Shown here piece by piece: positions 17,011 through 26,394 of a stretch of 64,000 nucleotides of DNA. Made by a program: the position numbers and the translations under genes. Position 1 is the stretch's first letter. Every line of letters starts with the position of its first letter. This DNA is from Streptomyces sp. NBC_01237 (lineage in GTDB: Bacteria > Actinomycetota > Actinomycetes > Streptomycetales > Streptomycetaceae). The stretch lies in contig NZ_CP108508.1 in NCBI RefSeq assembly GCF_035917275.1, forward strand, positions 868,001-932,000. The letters run 5' to 3'. A model generated the notes under the pieces. That model was not told the origin of the DNA. It did no database searches and saw nothing but the letters and a program-made list of their open reading frames with translations.

Positions 17011-17658
17011 ATGGATGAGGACCGCCACCTCTCGGCCGCAGCGGCGTTCGACTCGCTGGGGGCCGACTACGAACGGGCCTTCGCCCACTCGGCCGCCCAC
17101 CACGCCTCGCTCCACCGGCTGCTGGAGGACCTCGCGCCCGGCAGCCGGGTCCTGGACGTGGGCTGCGGTACGGGGCGGCCGACCGCACAGACCCTCGCGG
17201 ACGCGGGCCATGAGGTGCTCGGTGTCGATGTGTCGCCCGTCATGACGGAGATCGCGGCCCGGCAGGTGCCCGGCGCGGCCTTCCGGTGCGCCGACATCCG
17301 TACGCTGCCGCTGCCCGGGACGGACGCGGAGGAAGAGGGCTTCGATGCCGTCTGCGCGTACTTCTCACTGCTCCAGATGTCCCGCGAGGACCAGTCCCGG
17401 CTGCTGAGCAAGCTCGGCCGGTCGCTGAGGCCGGGAGGTCGGCTGGTCGTGGCGACGGTGCCGCTGGACGTGGAGGATGCCGGCGTCGTCTTCATGGGCC
17501 GGCCCGTGCGGGTGACCAGTTTCGGCGCGGAGGAGTTCACCGCGCTGGTGGTGCGGGCCGGGTTCGCGGTCCAGTGGCAGCAGGACAGCCTCTTCACCCC
17601 CGCCCACCCGGCGGGCGAGCCCGAGCCGCAGCTGTTCCTGCACTGCCGTCGCCTCTGA
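17011..17658 (+). CDS. Class I SAM-dependent methyltransferase
   Basis: The 215-residue protein has motif I VLDVGCGTGRPTA (about residues 47-59), a GVDVSPVM acidic turn (about 74-81), RCADIRTLPLP (about 95-105) and LRPGGRLVVATVP (about 146-158). These are typical of small Methyltransf_11/25 enzymes. The substrate is unknown and no biosynthetic neighbours suggest one. GAAGGA lies 8-9 bases before ATG 17011. It is downstream of the response-regulator remnant and convergent with the APC permease gene. Confidence 0.8.
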   Translation: MDEDRHLSAAAAFDSLGADYERAFAHSAAHHASLHRLLEDLAPGSRVLDVGCGTGRPTAQTLADAGHEVLGVDVSPVMTEIAARQVPGAAFRCADIRTLPLPGTDAEEEGFDAVCAYFSLLQMSREDQSRLLSKLGRSLRPGGRLVVATVPLDVEDAGVVFMGRPVRVTSFGAEEFTALVVRAGFAVQWQQDSLFTPAHPAGEPEPQLFLHCRRL

Positions 17659-17718
17659 CATACCGGCACCGGCCGGTCACGGCCCCTGCCCGGCCCCCCG
17701 AGGCGGGGCGGGGCGGGT

Positions 17719-19764
17719 TCACGTCGGCCGGTCGTGGCCGACCGGCTTCCCGGCCGACTGGCCGGGCGGGGCGGGTTCGCCGCGGCGTACGGCGCCCGGC
17801 GCCCGTACTGCCGGATGGTTGGCGTGGCGGGAGGAGTGCAGCTGCCACGGCACACTGATCACCATCACGCCCGGCGTGAAGAGCAGACGGCTCTTCAGCC
17901 ACAGCGCCGACTGGTTGTGCAGCGCGTTCTCCCACCAGTGGCCGACGACGTACTCGGGGATGAACACCGCCACGACATCGCGCGGACCGGCGCGCCGGAT
18001 CGAGCGGACGTACAGCACGACCGGCCTGGTGATCTCGCGGTACGGGGAACTGATGACCTTCAACGGCACCTGGATGTCGTACTCCTGCCACTTGTGCTGG
18101 AGGTCCGCCAGTGCCTCGGGGTCGACCGCGACGGTCAGGGCCTCCAGCTGGTACGGCCGGAAGGCTCGGGCGTAGGCCAGGGCACGCAGGGTCGGCTTGT
18201 GCGGCGTGGAGACCAGCACGATCGCGAACACTCTTGATGGAGGGGCGAGTTCGCTGTGCGGGTCGGTGACTTCCAGCTCGGCGGCGACACTGTCGTAGTG
18301 GCGGCGGACGGCCCGCATCAGCAGCCACAGCACCCCGGCGGCCAGCACGGCGAGCCAGGCGCCCTGGGTGAACTTGGTGGCCAGCACGATGACCAGGACC
18401 AGCCCCGTGACGACCGCTCCGGTGGCGTTGATGGTGCGGGCCAGGTGGTGCCGGCGTCGTACGACGAGGTCGGTCTCGGTGCGCAGTTCACGGTTCCAGT
18501 GCCGGACCATGCCGGACTGGGAGAGCGTGAAGGAGGTGAACACGCCGAGGATGTAGAGGTGGATCAGGCTCGTCACATTCGCCTTGAAGCCCCACAGCAG
18601 CAGTCCGGCGACCACGGCCAGCGCCAGGATGCCGTTGGAGAAGGCCAGCCGGTCACCCCGGTTGTGCAACTGGTGCGGCAGGTAACGGTGCTGGGCGAGG
18701 ATCGAGGTGAGCAGCGGAAAGCCGTTGTACGCGGTGTTCGCGGCCAGGATCAGGACCAGGGCGGTGGCCGCCTGGATGAAGTAGAAACCGACGCTGTCGC
18801 CGCCGAAGACGGCGGCGGCGACCTGGGCGATGACGGTGCGCTGGGTGTGGCCCTCGCAGTCGCCGCCGAGGCCCGTCAGCCGGCAGGCGTTGTCGGTGAT
18901 GTGCACCTTGGCGATCAGCGCGAGTGTGGTGACGCCGACGAACATGGTGATCGCGATGAGGCCCATCGCGGCCAGGGTGGTCGCGGCGTTCTTCGACTTG
19001 GGGCGGCGGAACGCGGGCACGCCGTTGGAGATCGCCTCCACACCCGTCAGGGCCGTACAGCCGCTGGAGAACGCCCGCAGGACCAGCATCACCAGGGCCA
19101 GCCCCATGAGGTCGGATTCCCCGGCCTCCGGCCTGATGCCGTACGCCGCGCTCTCCGACACCGGTGCGTCGCCGAGCACATAGCGGAGCAGGCCGGTGGC
19201 GACCATGATCAGCACGCCGCCGATGAACAGATACGTGGGAGCGGCGAACATGTGGCCCGACTCGCGCACACCGCGCAGGTTCATCGCGGTCAGCAGCGCG
19301 ACGAAGACCAGCGCCATCGGCACCCGGTAGTCGACCAGCGCGGGCAGCGCCGAGATGATGTTGTCCACCCCGGACGCCACGGACACGGCCACGGTCATGA
19401 CGTAGTCGACCATCAGCGAGGCGGCGACCACCAGTCCGGCCGACGGTCCCAGGTTCGTCGAGGCCACCTCGTACGAACCGCCACCGCTCGGGTAGGCGTG
19501 CACGACCTGACGGTAGGAGAGCACCACCACCGTCATCAGCGCCACGACGGAGGCCGCGATCCATGGGGTGAAGTGGAGGTACGCCAGGCCCCCGAGCGTG
19601 AGCACGAGCAGGATCTCCTGGGTGGCGTAGGCCACCGAGGACAGCGGGTCGGAGGCGAAGATCGGCAGGGCCAGCCGCTTGGTGAGCAGCGTCTCGCCCA
19701 GTTCCTCGCTGCGCATGGCCCGGCCGATCACCAGGCGCTTGAGGAGTTCCGGCACGTTGAACAC
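17719..19764 (-). CDS. APC-superfamily permease with C-terminal cytoplasmic domain
   Basis: The product is about 681 residues from GTG 19764 (FNVPELLKRLVIGRAM). The membrane domain (about residues 30-480) has the APC consensus ALPIFASDPLSSVAYATQE in helix 1, about 12 helices, and the glycine-rich helix 6-like segment SGCTALTGVEAISNGVPAF. A soluble tail of about 190 residues follows (IVLVSTPHKPTLRALAYARA and PFKVISSPYREI-like strands), with a universal-stress-like alternation. The transported ion or amino acid is unknown. Earlier in-frame starts up to 19902 exist but read as unconserved leader. It is separated from kdpDE by one convergent small gene. Confidence 0.8.
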   Translation of the reverse strand: MFNVPELLKRLVIGRAMRSEELGETLLTKRLALPIFASDPLSSVAYATQEILLVLTLGGLAYLHFTPWIAASVVALMTVVVLSYRQVVHAYPSGGGSYEVASTNLGPSAGLVVAASLMVDYVMTVAVSVASGVDNIISALPALVDYRVPMALVFVALLTAMNLRGVRESGHMFAAPTYLFIGGVLIMVATGLLRYVLGDAPVSESAAYGIRPEAGESDLMGLALVMLVLRAFSSGCTALTGVEAISNGVPAFRRPKSKNAATTLAAMGLIAITMFVGVTTLALIAKVHITDNACRLTGLGGDCEGHTQRTVIAQVAAAVFGGDSVGFYFIQAATALVLILAANTAYNGFPLLTSILAQHRYLPHQLHNRGDRLAFSNGILALAVVAGLLLWGFKANVTSLIHLYILGVFTSFTLSQSGMVRHWNRELRTETDLVVRRRHHLARTINATGAVVTGLVLVIVLATKFTQGAWLAVLAAGVLWLLMRAVRRHYDSVAAELEVTDPHSELAPPSRVFAIVLVSTPHKPTLRALAYARAFRPYQLEALTVAVDPEALADLQHKWQEYDIQVPLKVISSPYREITRPVVLYVRSIRRAGPRDVVAVFIPEYVVGHWWENALHNQSALWLKSRLLFTPGVMVISVPWQLHSSRHANHPAVRAPGAVRRGEPAPPGQSAGKPVGHDRPT

Positions 19765-19961
19765 AGGGCGAGCGTAAGTCGCCGCGCGTGGGGACCCCGG
19801 AAGCGGTGGAGCATTCGGCGTAGTGCGCACACTCCCGGCAGCGCGTGTCTGCGCACCGATGGGGGCCCGCCGTATCAGACCTCCGTCAAGACGGGCGGCC
19901 ACCGCGTCAAAGTCACGTCAGACCGTGCCGGATCGAGGGGTGGCGTTCCTAATGTCGCCTC

Positions 19962-20522
19962 ATGCATCGACGCATCACACCGGGCCGTACCCGGACGCCC
20001 GCCGGAGATCCCGCGACACCCGGCGCGGTCCACGACAGTTACTGGCCGGGGGAATTCCGGGCGGCGTGCGGTTGCGCGGTGCTGTTGCTCGGGCTGCTGG
20101 TCACCGTCGACGCGGGCGACGGCACACTGACGGCACCCCGCGCGGTTCTGTGGTCCGGGCTGGCGCTGCTGCTGTTCGTGATCCTGCTGCCCCCACGGGT
20201 GGCCGCGGGCGAGAACTGGCTGGAGTCGCGCGGGCCACTGCGCAGACAGCGGGTACGGACCGACCGGCTGGTCTCGGCGCGATGGTCCGGCGAGGTGGTG
20301 CGACGGCTCGTCATCTGCGACGAGGACGGGGGCCGGGCCGAGCTGGATCCGCGGGTGCTGGCCTCGAATCCCGCGCTGTGGCATCAGGTGGACGCGGCGG
20401 CCCGTGTCTCGCAGGCGCGCGGGCGGCTGCGGTACGGGGAGTCGGCGCTGCTGGAGTTGTCACGGCAGATCGACGGGGCGACCGCCCTGACGATCTTCAA
20501 GATCTCGCGTTTCGACGAGTAG
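19962..20522 (+). CDS. Small membrane protein with PH-like domain
   Basis: The 186-residue product has two hydrophobic helices (about residues 36-52 and 62-79: AACGCAVLLLGLLVTV and AVLWSGLALLLFVILLPP). A soluble part follows with alternating strands (NWLESRGPLRRQRVRTDRLVS, VVRRLVICDEDGGRAELDP), as in bacterial PH-domain membrane proteins. No enzyme motif is present and the function is unknown. The ATG at 19962 lies about 200 bp from the divergent permease start. Confidence 0.55.
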   Translation: MHRRITPGRTRTPAGDPATPGAVHDSYWPGEFRAACGCAVLLLGLLVTVDAGDGTLTAPRAVLWSGLALLLFVILLPPRVAAGENWLESRGPLRRQRVRTDRLVSARWSGEVVRRLVICDEDGGRAELDPRVLASNPALWHQVDAAARVSQARGRLRYGESALLELSRQIDGATALTIFKISRFDE

Positions 20523-20703
20523 GGGTCGTTCCGCCGTCCCCCCGGCTGTTCCGCCGCCCCCGGCTGTTCCGTCGTCCCCGGTGGTCGGCGGGCGGCTCGC
20601 CCGGTGGGTCGTCCTGTCGTCCCCACGGGTCCGGTGCCGCTCGCCGAGGAGGGCGGCCCGCTCCGGACGGTGGGCCGCGCGGCGTCCCGTGATCAGCCGT
20701 TGG

Positions 20704-23250
20704 TCACGAGGTGGCCTGGGCCGGGAGGTCGGGCCGCGTGGGTGGGCGCCCGTCCGCGATCCGGAGGGTGAGCACCATGGTCAGGCCGCCGCCGGGGGTG
20801 TCCTCGGCGTCGAGTGTGCCGCCCATGGCCTCCACGAAGCCGCGGGCGACGGCGAGACCGAGGCCGACCCCGGCGCCGCGCGGAGCGTCGCCGTACCGCT
20901 GGAAGGGCTCGAAGATCCGTTCCTTGCCCTCGTCCGGAACCCCGCGGCCCCGGTCCACGACGCGCAGTTCGACCCGGGTGCCGAGCGCGCTGGCCGACAC
21001 CAGGACCGCTTCTCCGCCGGGGCTGTACTTGACGGCGTTCTCCACGACGTTGGCCGCTGCCCGTTCCAGCAGGCCGCGATCGACGGCGACCATCGGCAGC
21101 GACTCAGGGATGTCCAGTTCGACACTGTCGTCCGGCACCCCGGCCAGTGCCATCGGGATGACTTCGTCGAGATCCGTCTCGCGGATCAGCGGGGTGACGG
21201 TGCCGGTCTGGAGGCGGGACATGTCCAGGAGGTTGCCGATCAGATGGTCGAGGCGGTCGGCACCGGCTTCGATGCCCTCGAGGAGTTCGGCCTCGTCCTC
21301 CTCCGACCAGGCGACGTCGTCGGAGCGCAGCGAGCTGACGGCGGCCTTGATGGCGGCCAGCGGGGTGCGCAGATCGTGGCTGACGGCGGCGAGGAGCGCG
21401 GTGCGTATGCGGTTGCTCTCGGCGAGGGTGCGGGCTGCCTCGGCCGCGCTGACCAGGCGCCGGCGGTCCAGGACGACGACGGCCTGCGCGGCGAACGCGG
21501 CCAGTACCCTGCGGTCCTCGGCAGGCAGGACGCGGCCGGACAGGGCGAGCGCCATGTGGTCGCCGACCGGTACGTCCACGTCGGCGTCCTCGGGCTGTTC
21601 GACCCGGTGGGCGTTTCCCACGCTGCCCGCACAGGTCCACGGTTCGACGTCGCTGCCCCGCTCCAGCAGCACCGCGGAATCCATGGCGAAGGTCTCCCGG
21701 ACCCGTTCCAGCAACGCCTCCAGACTGGTCTCGCCGCGCAGGACGCTGCCCGCGAGGAAGGAGAGGATCTCCGACTCGGCACGCAGCCGGGCCGCCTGAT
21801 GGGTGCGGCGGGCCGCCAGATCCACCACGGAGGCGACCGCCACCGCGACCGCGAAGAAGATCACGATCGCGACGATGTTCTTCGGGTCGGAGACGGTCAG
21901 CGTATGGATGGGCGGAGTGAAGTAGTAGTTCAGCAGCAGTGAGCCCACCGCCGCGGAGGCGAGCGCGGGCCGCACACCACCGAGGAGCGCCGCGGCCACC
22001 GTGAGCGACAGGAACAGCAGCACGTCGTTGGCGAGTCCCGGGCCCGGCTGAAAGCTTGTGAGCAGGGTGGTCAGCAGGGCGGGTCCTGCGACGCCGACGA
22101 GCCAGCCCCAGATGATGCGGGCACGGCCCAGCCGGGCACCACGGGCGATGGGCAGACCACGCCCCTTGGCGACTTCCTCGTGCGTGACGATATGGACATC
22201 GAGGTCGGGGCCGGAGTCACGCGCGACGGTCGACCCGACACCGGGACCATAGATGTACTGCCACGTCTTGCGCCGGCTGGAACCCAGAACGATCTGCGTG
22301 GCATTCACCCCCCGCGCGAACTCCAGAAGAGCCGCGGGTATGTCATCACCGATCACATGATGAAACGTCCCCCCGAGATCCTCCACCAACGTCCGCTGGA
22401 CCGTCAGCTCCTTCGGCGACGCCGCCGTCAGACCATCACTCCGCGCGATATACACCGCGAGAATCTCACTGCCCGACCCCTTCGCCGCCATCCGCGACGC
22501 ACGACGGATCAGCGTCCGCCCCTCCGGACCCCCCGTCAGCCCCACCACGATCCGCTCACGCGCCTGCCACGTCGAACGGATGTTGTGCTCACCCCGGTAC
22601 TGCTGCAGATACTCATCCACCCGGTCCGCGACCCACAACAACGCCAGCTCACGCAGAGCCGTCAGATTCCCCGGACGGAAATAATTCGACAACGCCGCGT
22701 CCAGCTTGTCCGGCTGATAAATATTCCCGTGCGCCATCCGCCGCCGCAACGCCTGCGGCGACATGTCCACCAGCTCGATCTGATCCGCCCGCCGCACCAC
22801 CTCGTCCGGCACCGTCTCCCGCTGCCGCACCCCCGTGATCGACTCCACCACATCACCCAGCGACTCCAGATGCTGGATATTCACCGTCGATATCACATCG
22901 ACACCCGCCCGCAGCAGCTCCTCCACGTCCTGCCACCGCTTCGCATGACGCGAACCCGGCACATTCGTATGCGCCAGCTCATCCACCAACGCCACCGCCG
23001 GAGCCCGCTCCAGCACCGCATCGACATCCATCTCGGTAAAAACCGCCGAACGGTACTCGATCTCACTGCGCCGCACCTGCTCCAGACCGTGCAGCATCAC
23101 CTCCGTACGCGGCCGCCCATGATGCTCCACGAACGCCACCACACAGTCCGTACCCCGCTCCACCCGACGATGAGCCTCCGACAACATCGCGTACGTCTTA
23201 CCGACACCGGGTGCCGCACCCAGATAGATCCGAAGCTTGCCGCGCGCCAT
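20704..23250 (-). CDS. kdpD: KdpD sensor histidine kinase
   Basis: The 848-residue protein has all KdpD parts in order. The KdpD_N domain carries the Walker-like GAAPGVGKTYAML (about residues 11-23); a universal-stress-protein domain spans about 230-360; four close transmembrane helices lie around 385-490; a GAF-like region spans about 500-620. The DHp helix has AVSHDLRTPLAAIKA (His about 630) and the HATPase domain has NVVENAVKYSPGGEA and DRGRGVPDEG. It senses low K+ or osmotic stress and phosphorylates KdpE. No kdpFABC genes lie next to it. The first third has strikingly different codon use (18 of the first 71 codons end in T, against 2 of 61 codons near the phosphorylated His), suggesting a recombinant gene. 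Confidence 0.93.
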   Translation of the reverse strand: MARGKLRIYLGAAPGVGKTYAMLSEAHRRVERGTDCVVAFVEHHGRPRTEVMLHGLEQVRRSEIEYRSAVFTEMDVDAVLERAPAVALVDELAHTNVPGSRHAKRWQDVEELLRAGVDVISTVNIQHLESLGDVVESITGVRQRETVPDEVVRRADQIELVDMSPQALRRRMAHGNIYQPDKLDAALSNYFRPGNLTALRELALLWVADRVDEYLQQYRGEHNIRSTWQARERIVVGLTGGPEGRTLIRRASRMAAKGSGSEILAVYIARSDGLTAASPKELTVQRTLVEDLGGTFHHVIGDDIPAALLEFARGVNATQIVLGSSRRKTWQYIYGPGVGSTVARDSGPDLDVHIVTHEEVAKGRGLPIARGARLGRARIIWGWLVGVAGPALLTTLLTSFQPGPGLANDVLLFLSLTVAAALLGGVRPALASAAVGSLLLNYYFTPPIHTLTVSDPKNIVAIVIFFAVAVAVASVVDLAARRTHQAARLRAESEILSFLAGSVLRGETSLEALLERVRETFAMDSAVLLERGSDVEPWTCAGSVGNAHRVEQPEDADVDVPVGDHMALALSGRVLPAEDRRVLAAFAAQAVVVLDRRRLVSAAEAARTLAESNRIRTALLAAVSHDLRTPLAAIKAAVSSLRSDDVAWSEEDEAELLEGIEAGADRLDHLIGNLLDMSRLQTGTVTPLIRETDLDEVIPMALAGVPDDSVELDIPESLPMVAVDRGLLERAAANVVENAVKYSPGGEAVLVSASALGTRVELRVVDRGRGVPDEGKERIFEPFQRYGDAPRGAGVGLGLAVARGFVEAMGGTLDAEDTPGGGLTMVLTLRIADGRPPTRPDLPAQATS

Positions 23251-23293
23251 GGTTCTCGGTTCTCTTCCGGTCGGGACAGTGTGGGTGGAGGCA

Positions 23294-23977
23294 TCACTTC
23301 TCGAAGCGGTATCCCATGCCGGGCTCGGTGATGAGATGCCGGGGGTGCGCCGGGTTCGCTTCGAGTTTGCGCCGTAACTGGGCCATGTAGACGCGGAGGT
23401 AATTGGTCTGGGTCCGGTAGGACGGCCCCCAGACCTCCTGGAGCAGCTGAACCTGGCTGACGAGCCGGCCGGGGTTGCGGATCAGTACGTCCAGCAGATG
23501 CCATTCCGTCGGGGTGAGCCGGACGTCGTGGCCGCCCCGGTGCACCTTCTTCGCGGCGAGGTCGACGGTGAACTCGTCGGTGGTGACGATCACCTCCTCC
23601 TCGGCCGTCGTGACGGTCACCGCGCGACGGATCGCGGCCCTCAGCCTGGCGAGAAGTTCGTCGATGGCGAAGGGCTTGGTGACATAGTCGTCGGCCCCCG
23701 CGTCCAGCGCCTCGATCTTCTCGTCGGAGGCCTGGCGGGCGGAGACCACGAGCACCGGCACCCGGATCCAGCGGCGAAGGTTCCTCAGAACGTCGAGTCC
23801 GTCCATGTCGGGCAGACCGAGGTCCAGCAGGATCGCGTCCGGGTGGTGGGCGGCGGCCAGCCGGAGCGCCGTGGCCCCGTCGGGCGCCGTGTCCACCTCG
23901 TACCTGCGCGCCTTCAGGTTGATCTCCAGGGCCCGGACCAGCTGTGGCTCGTCCTCCACCACGAGCACCCGGGTCAT
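23294..23977 (-). CDS. kdpE: KdpE OmpR-family response regulator
   Basis: The 227-residue protein has a receiver domain (about 1-115: VLVVEDEPQLVRALE, LLDLGLPDMDGLD with phospho-acceptor Asp about 52, VLVVSARQ, YVTKPFAIDELLARL). A winged-helix DNA-binding domain follows (about 130-225, with LTPTEWHLLDVLIRNPGRLV and TNYLRVYMAQLRRKLE). It is the partner of KdpD, encoded 43 bp downstream on the same strand. In the classical system it activates kdpFABC, which is not in this window, so its targets here are elsewhere. Direct repeats at 24113-24161 upstream of its start are candidate binding sites for autoregulation. Confidence 0.92.
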   Translation of the reverse strand: MTRVLVVEDEPQLVRALEINLKARRYEVDTAPDGATALRLAAAHHPDAILLDLGLPDMDGLDVLRNLRRWIRVPVLVVSARQASDEKIEALDAGADDYVTKPFAIDELLARLRAAIRRAVTVTTAEEEVIVTTDEFTVDLAAKKVHRGGHDVRLTPTEWHLLDVLIRNPGRLVSQVQLLQEVWGPSYRTQTNYLRVYMAQLRRKLEANPAHPRHLITEPGMGYRFEK

Positions 23978-24316
23978 CGGCGTGCCGCCTTCCTGTCATC
24001 GAGGTGCTGAGCCAGCCCCGGCGCGACGGCCTGCCCTCGCACGTTCCTGAGCGGAGGAGGGGCTGAACGGACTCCCTGAGGAAACCCCCTCACCCGGCGG
24101 ACCCGCCCCGCGTTGACGCCTCCCTGACGTACACCGGCGCTCCTTTGACGCCTCTCTTACGCCCCGGCCGTCCGACACCTCTCCGGCACCCGGGCCGTCG
24201 GCGCACACCGCCGGAGCCGGTACCGAGGTGCCGTCCGCGTAGGTCGTGAGTATGAGATCGGGCAACGGGACCTACGACTGATGCCCCGGCCACCAGCATC
24301 TTTTAGCGTCTTCCTT
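23978..24316. other. Divergent intergenic region upstream of kdpE and the NarL-type kinase
   Basis: This 339-bp region contains the TTGACGCC-type direct repeats at 24113-24161. It also has a longer-spaced inverted repeat, CGTAGGTC (24238-24245) and GACCTACG (24269-24276). No coding sequence is supported. Promoters for both directions must lie here, but no convincing -35/-10 pair was found for either. Confidence 0.6.
24113..24161. promoter_or_regulatory. Paired direct repeats, candidate KdpE binding sites
   Basis: The 17-mer TTGACGCCTCCCTGACG (24113-24129) recurs as TTGACGCCTCTCTTACG (24145-24161), 15 of 17 bases identical. Each contains two TGACG-like half sites 11 bp apart, and the copies are 32 bp apart. 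Tandem half sites on one face of the helix are the usual mode of OmpR-family regulators. They lie 136-184 bp upstream of kdpE in the divergent promoter region. Confidence 0.45.
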
Positions 24317-25678
24317 GTGAAACCCGATCAACTCGACCCCCCTCGGACGGCGGACATGGTGCGCGATACACCCAGCGGTACGAAGAGTGGTGGGCGCGGC
24401 ATCCCGGCACCGGCGTTCGCCGCCCTGCGCGACGACCTCTGCCGTCACGCGTTCGCCGTCCGCCCCCTCCCCCCGCTGAACGAGTCACCCGCTCTGAGCC
24501 GGGCCCGCGCGCTGCTGCCGTCCGGGCTGGAGCACTCCGCCCGGTGGGCCCCGCACCTCGCGGTCTGCGCGCTCGCCCTGGTGGCCGTACTGGTGTCGCT
24601 GCGGTTCGTGAGCCCGGCGGCGGGAATACCGGGCCTCCTCCTGATCGGCGGGCCCGTCATGCTGACCCTGCTGATGCCGGTGACGGCCTGGTTGCTGACG
24701 CTGCTCGCGCTCGTAGTGGGTTCGTTCGACCTGGCGGGCCTCGGCGGCTCGGGTTTCCTCCTCATCCACGTCACCTGCCCGCTGGTGCTCATGGTCGCCA
24801 CGATGCGGCTGCGTCCCGGGGGTGCCGCCTGGATGTGGCTGATCACCGGTGCCGTCGTTCTCGGGGGTGAGGGGAGCCTGGCCGTCCCCGCCCCCGTATC
24901 CCTCCTCGTCCTCGCTCTCGCCGCGGTCGTCACCGTGCTGCTGAGCGGCTGGCTGCGCGCGGGACGACGCGCCGCCGAGCAGACCTCGGCCGCCCAGGAC
25001 GAGCGCGACCGGCGGGCCGGGCTGGAGGAACGCACCGCCATCGCCCGTGAACTCCACGATGTCGTGGCGCACCACATGTCGGTCGTCGCGATTCAGGCGG
25101 AGGCCGCGCAGTACCGTGTGAAGAACCCCCCGCCCGAGCTGACGGAAACCTTCGCCACCCTGCGCGAGAACGCCGTCCTCGCACTCGCCGAGATGCGCCG
25201 GATCCTGGGCGTCATCAGGGCGGACTCGGAACCTGCGACCGGTACCGGGAGCAGGGCGCCCCAGCCCACCCTCGCCCGCCTCGACACGGTGATCGCCGGG
25301 GTGCGCACATCGGGGTCCGCGGTGACCAGGACCGTGACCGGGAAAGTGCGCGTACTGGCCCCGGGCGTCGAACTGTCCGCCTACCGGATCGTGCAGGAAG
25401 CACTCAGCAACGTCCTGCGGCACGCGCCCGGCGCATCGGTGGACGTCGAACTCTCCTACGTGACGACCGGCCTGGGCCTGCGGGTGGTCAACGGTCCCGC
25501 ACACCGCCCGGCAAGCGCCTCGCCGGGCGCCGGACACGGCCTCGTGGGGATGCGCGAGCGCGTCTCCATGCTCGAAGGACGGCTCACCGCGCGGCCGACC
25601 GCCGAGGGCGGCTTCGAGGTCACCGCCTTCCTGCCCGACGTGTCGCGCACCGACGAGGAGGACATCAAGAATGTCTGA
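24317..25678 (+). CDS. NarL-type sensor histidine kinase (HisKA_3)
   Basis: The product is about 453 residues from GTG 24317. An N-terminal unconserved stretch is followed by about five or six transmembrane helices (about residues 70-215). The HisKA_3 dimerisation helix has ERTAIARELHDVVAHHMSVV (phospho-His near 246) and the HATPase_c domain has AYRIVQEALSNVLRHAPGA and GHGLVGMRERVSMLEG. No separate sensor domain is visible, so it may sense the membrane itself, as DesK-like kinases do. Its stop overlaps the start of the response regulator by 8 bp, indicating coupling. ATG 24356 is an alternative start; neither start has a strong ribosome-binding site. Confidence 0.87.
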   Translation: MKPDQLDPPRTADMVRDTPSGTKSGGRGIPAPAFAALRDDLCRHAFAVRPLPPLNESPALSRARALLPSGLEHSARWAPHLAVCALALVAVLVSLRFVSPAAGIPGLLLIGGPVMLTLLMPVTAWLLTLLALVVGSFDLAGLGGSGFLLIHVTCPLVLMVATMRLRPGGAAWMWLITGAVVLGGEGSLAVPAPVSLLVLALAAVVTVLLSGWLRAGRRAAEQTSAAQDERDRRAGLEERTAIARELHDVVAHHMSVVAIQAEAAQYRVKNPPPELTETFATLRENAVLALAEMRRILGVIRADSEPATGTGSRAPQPTLARLDTVIAGVRTSGSAVTRTVTGKVRVLAPGVELSAYRIVQEALSNVLRHAPGASVDVELSYVTTGLGLRVVNGPAHRPASASPGAGHGLVGMRERVSMLEGRLTARPTAEGGFEVTAFLPDVSRTDEEDIKNV

Positions 25679-26390
25679 GCAGCCGCCGGTGAGAGTACTG
25701 ATCGCGGACGATCAGGCGATGGTCCGTGAGGGGTTCGCCGTACTCCTGGCGTCCCAGCCCGGGATCGAGATCGCGGGCACCGCGGCGGACGGCCTCGAAG
25801 CCCTCGTCAAGGTGGCCGAGCTGCGCCCGGACGTCGTGCTCATGGACGTACGGATGCCGGAGATGGACGGTCTGGAGGCCACCGCGCAGATCGTCGCGAG
25901 CACCCCGGACACAAAGGTGCTCATCCTCACCACGTACGACCTGGACGAGTACGTGTACCAGGCGCTGTGCGCCGGGGCGAGCGGCTTCCTGCTCAAGGAC
26001 GCCTCGGCACGGCAGCTGGCGGAAGGTGTGCGGATCGTCGCCGCGGGCGAATCCCTGCTGGCCCCGTCCGCCACCCGCCGGCTGATCACCGAGTTCACCC
26101 GCCTCGCCGGGACCGAGGCCGCGACCGGGAACGACAGCGGTCCCCACCACGGGCCGCGGCCACCGGCGAGAACCAGCCTTCCCGAGCTGACCGAACGGGA
26201 GACGGGCGTGCTGGCCCTGATCGCTCAGGGCCTGTCCAACACCGAGATCGGCAGCCATCTCTTCGTCACCGAGTCCACCGTCAAGACGCATGTCAGCAAG
26301 GTGCTCGTGAAGCTCGGGCTGCGTGACCGTACCCAGGCCGCCATCTACGCCTACGAGAACGGAGTGGTGGTCATCGGCGGCAGGGACTGA
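25671..26390 (+). CDS. NarL/FixJ-family response regulator
   Basis: The 239-residue protein has a receiver domain (about 1-125: VLIADDQAMVREGF, VLMDVRMPEMDGLEA with phospho-acceptor Asp near 59, ILTTYDLDEYV, GFLLKDASARQL). A LuxR HTH follows (about 170-232, with LTERETGVLALIAQGLSNTE and STVKTHVSKVLVKLGLRDR). It is the cognate partner of the kinase whose gene overlaps its start. Targets are unknown; the nearby methyltransferase is a possibility from position only. Confidence 0.92.
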   Translation: MSEQPPVRVLIADDQAMVREGFAVLLASQPGIEIAGTAADGLEALVKVAELRPDVVLMDVRMPEMDGLEATAQIVASTPDTKVLILTTYDLDEYVYQALCAGASGFLLKDASARQLAEGVRIVAAGESLLAPSATRRLITEFTRLAGTEAATGNDSGPHHGPRPPARTSLPELTERETGVLALIAQGLSNTEIGSHLFVTESTVKTHVSKVLVKLGLRDRTQAAIYAYENGVVVIGGRD

Positions 26391-26394
26391 TCCC

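Noticed and set aside
18256..20130. Long plus-strand open frame opposite the APC permease gene
   Set aside because: Its translation is rich in Gln, Gly, His and Arg with no family pattern, and the opposite strand encodes a clear 12-helix permease. It is an antisense artefact of high GC.
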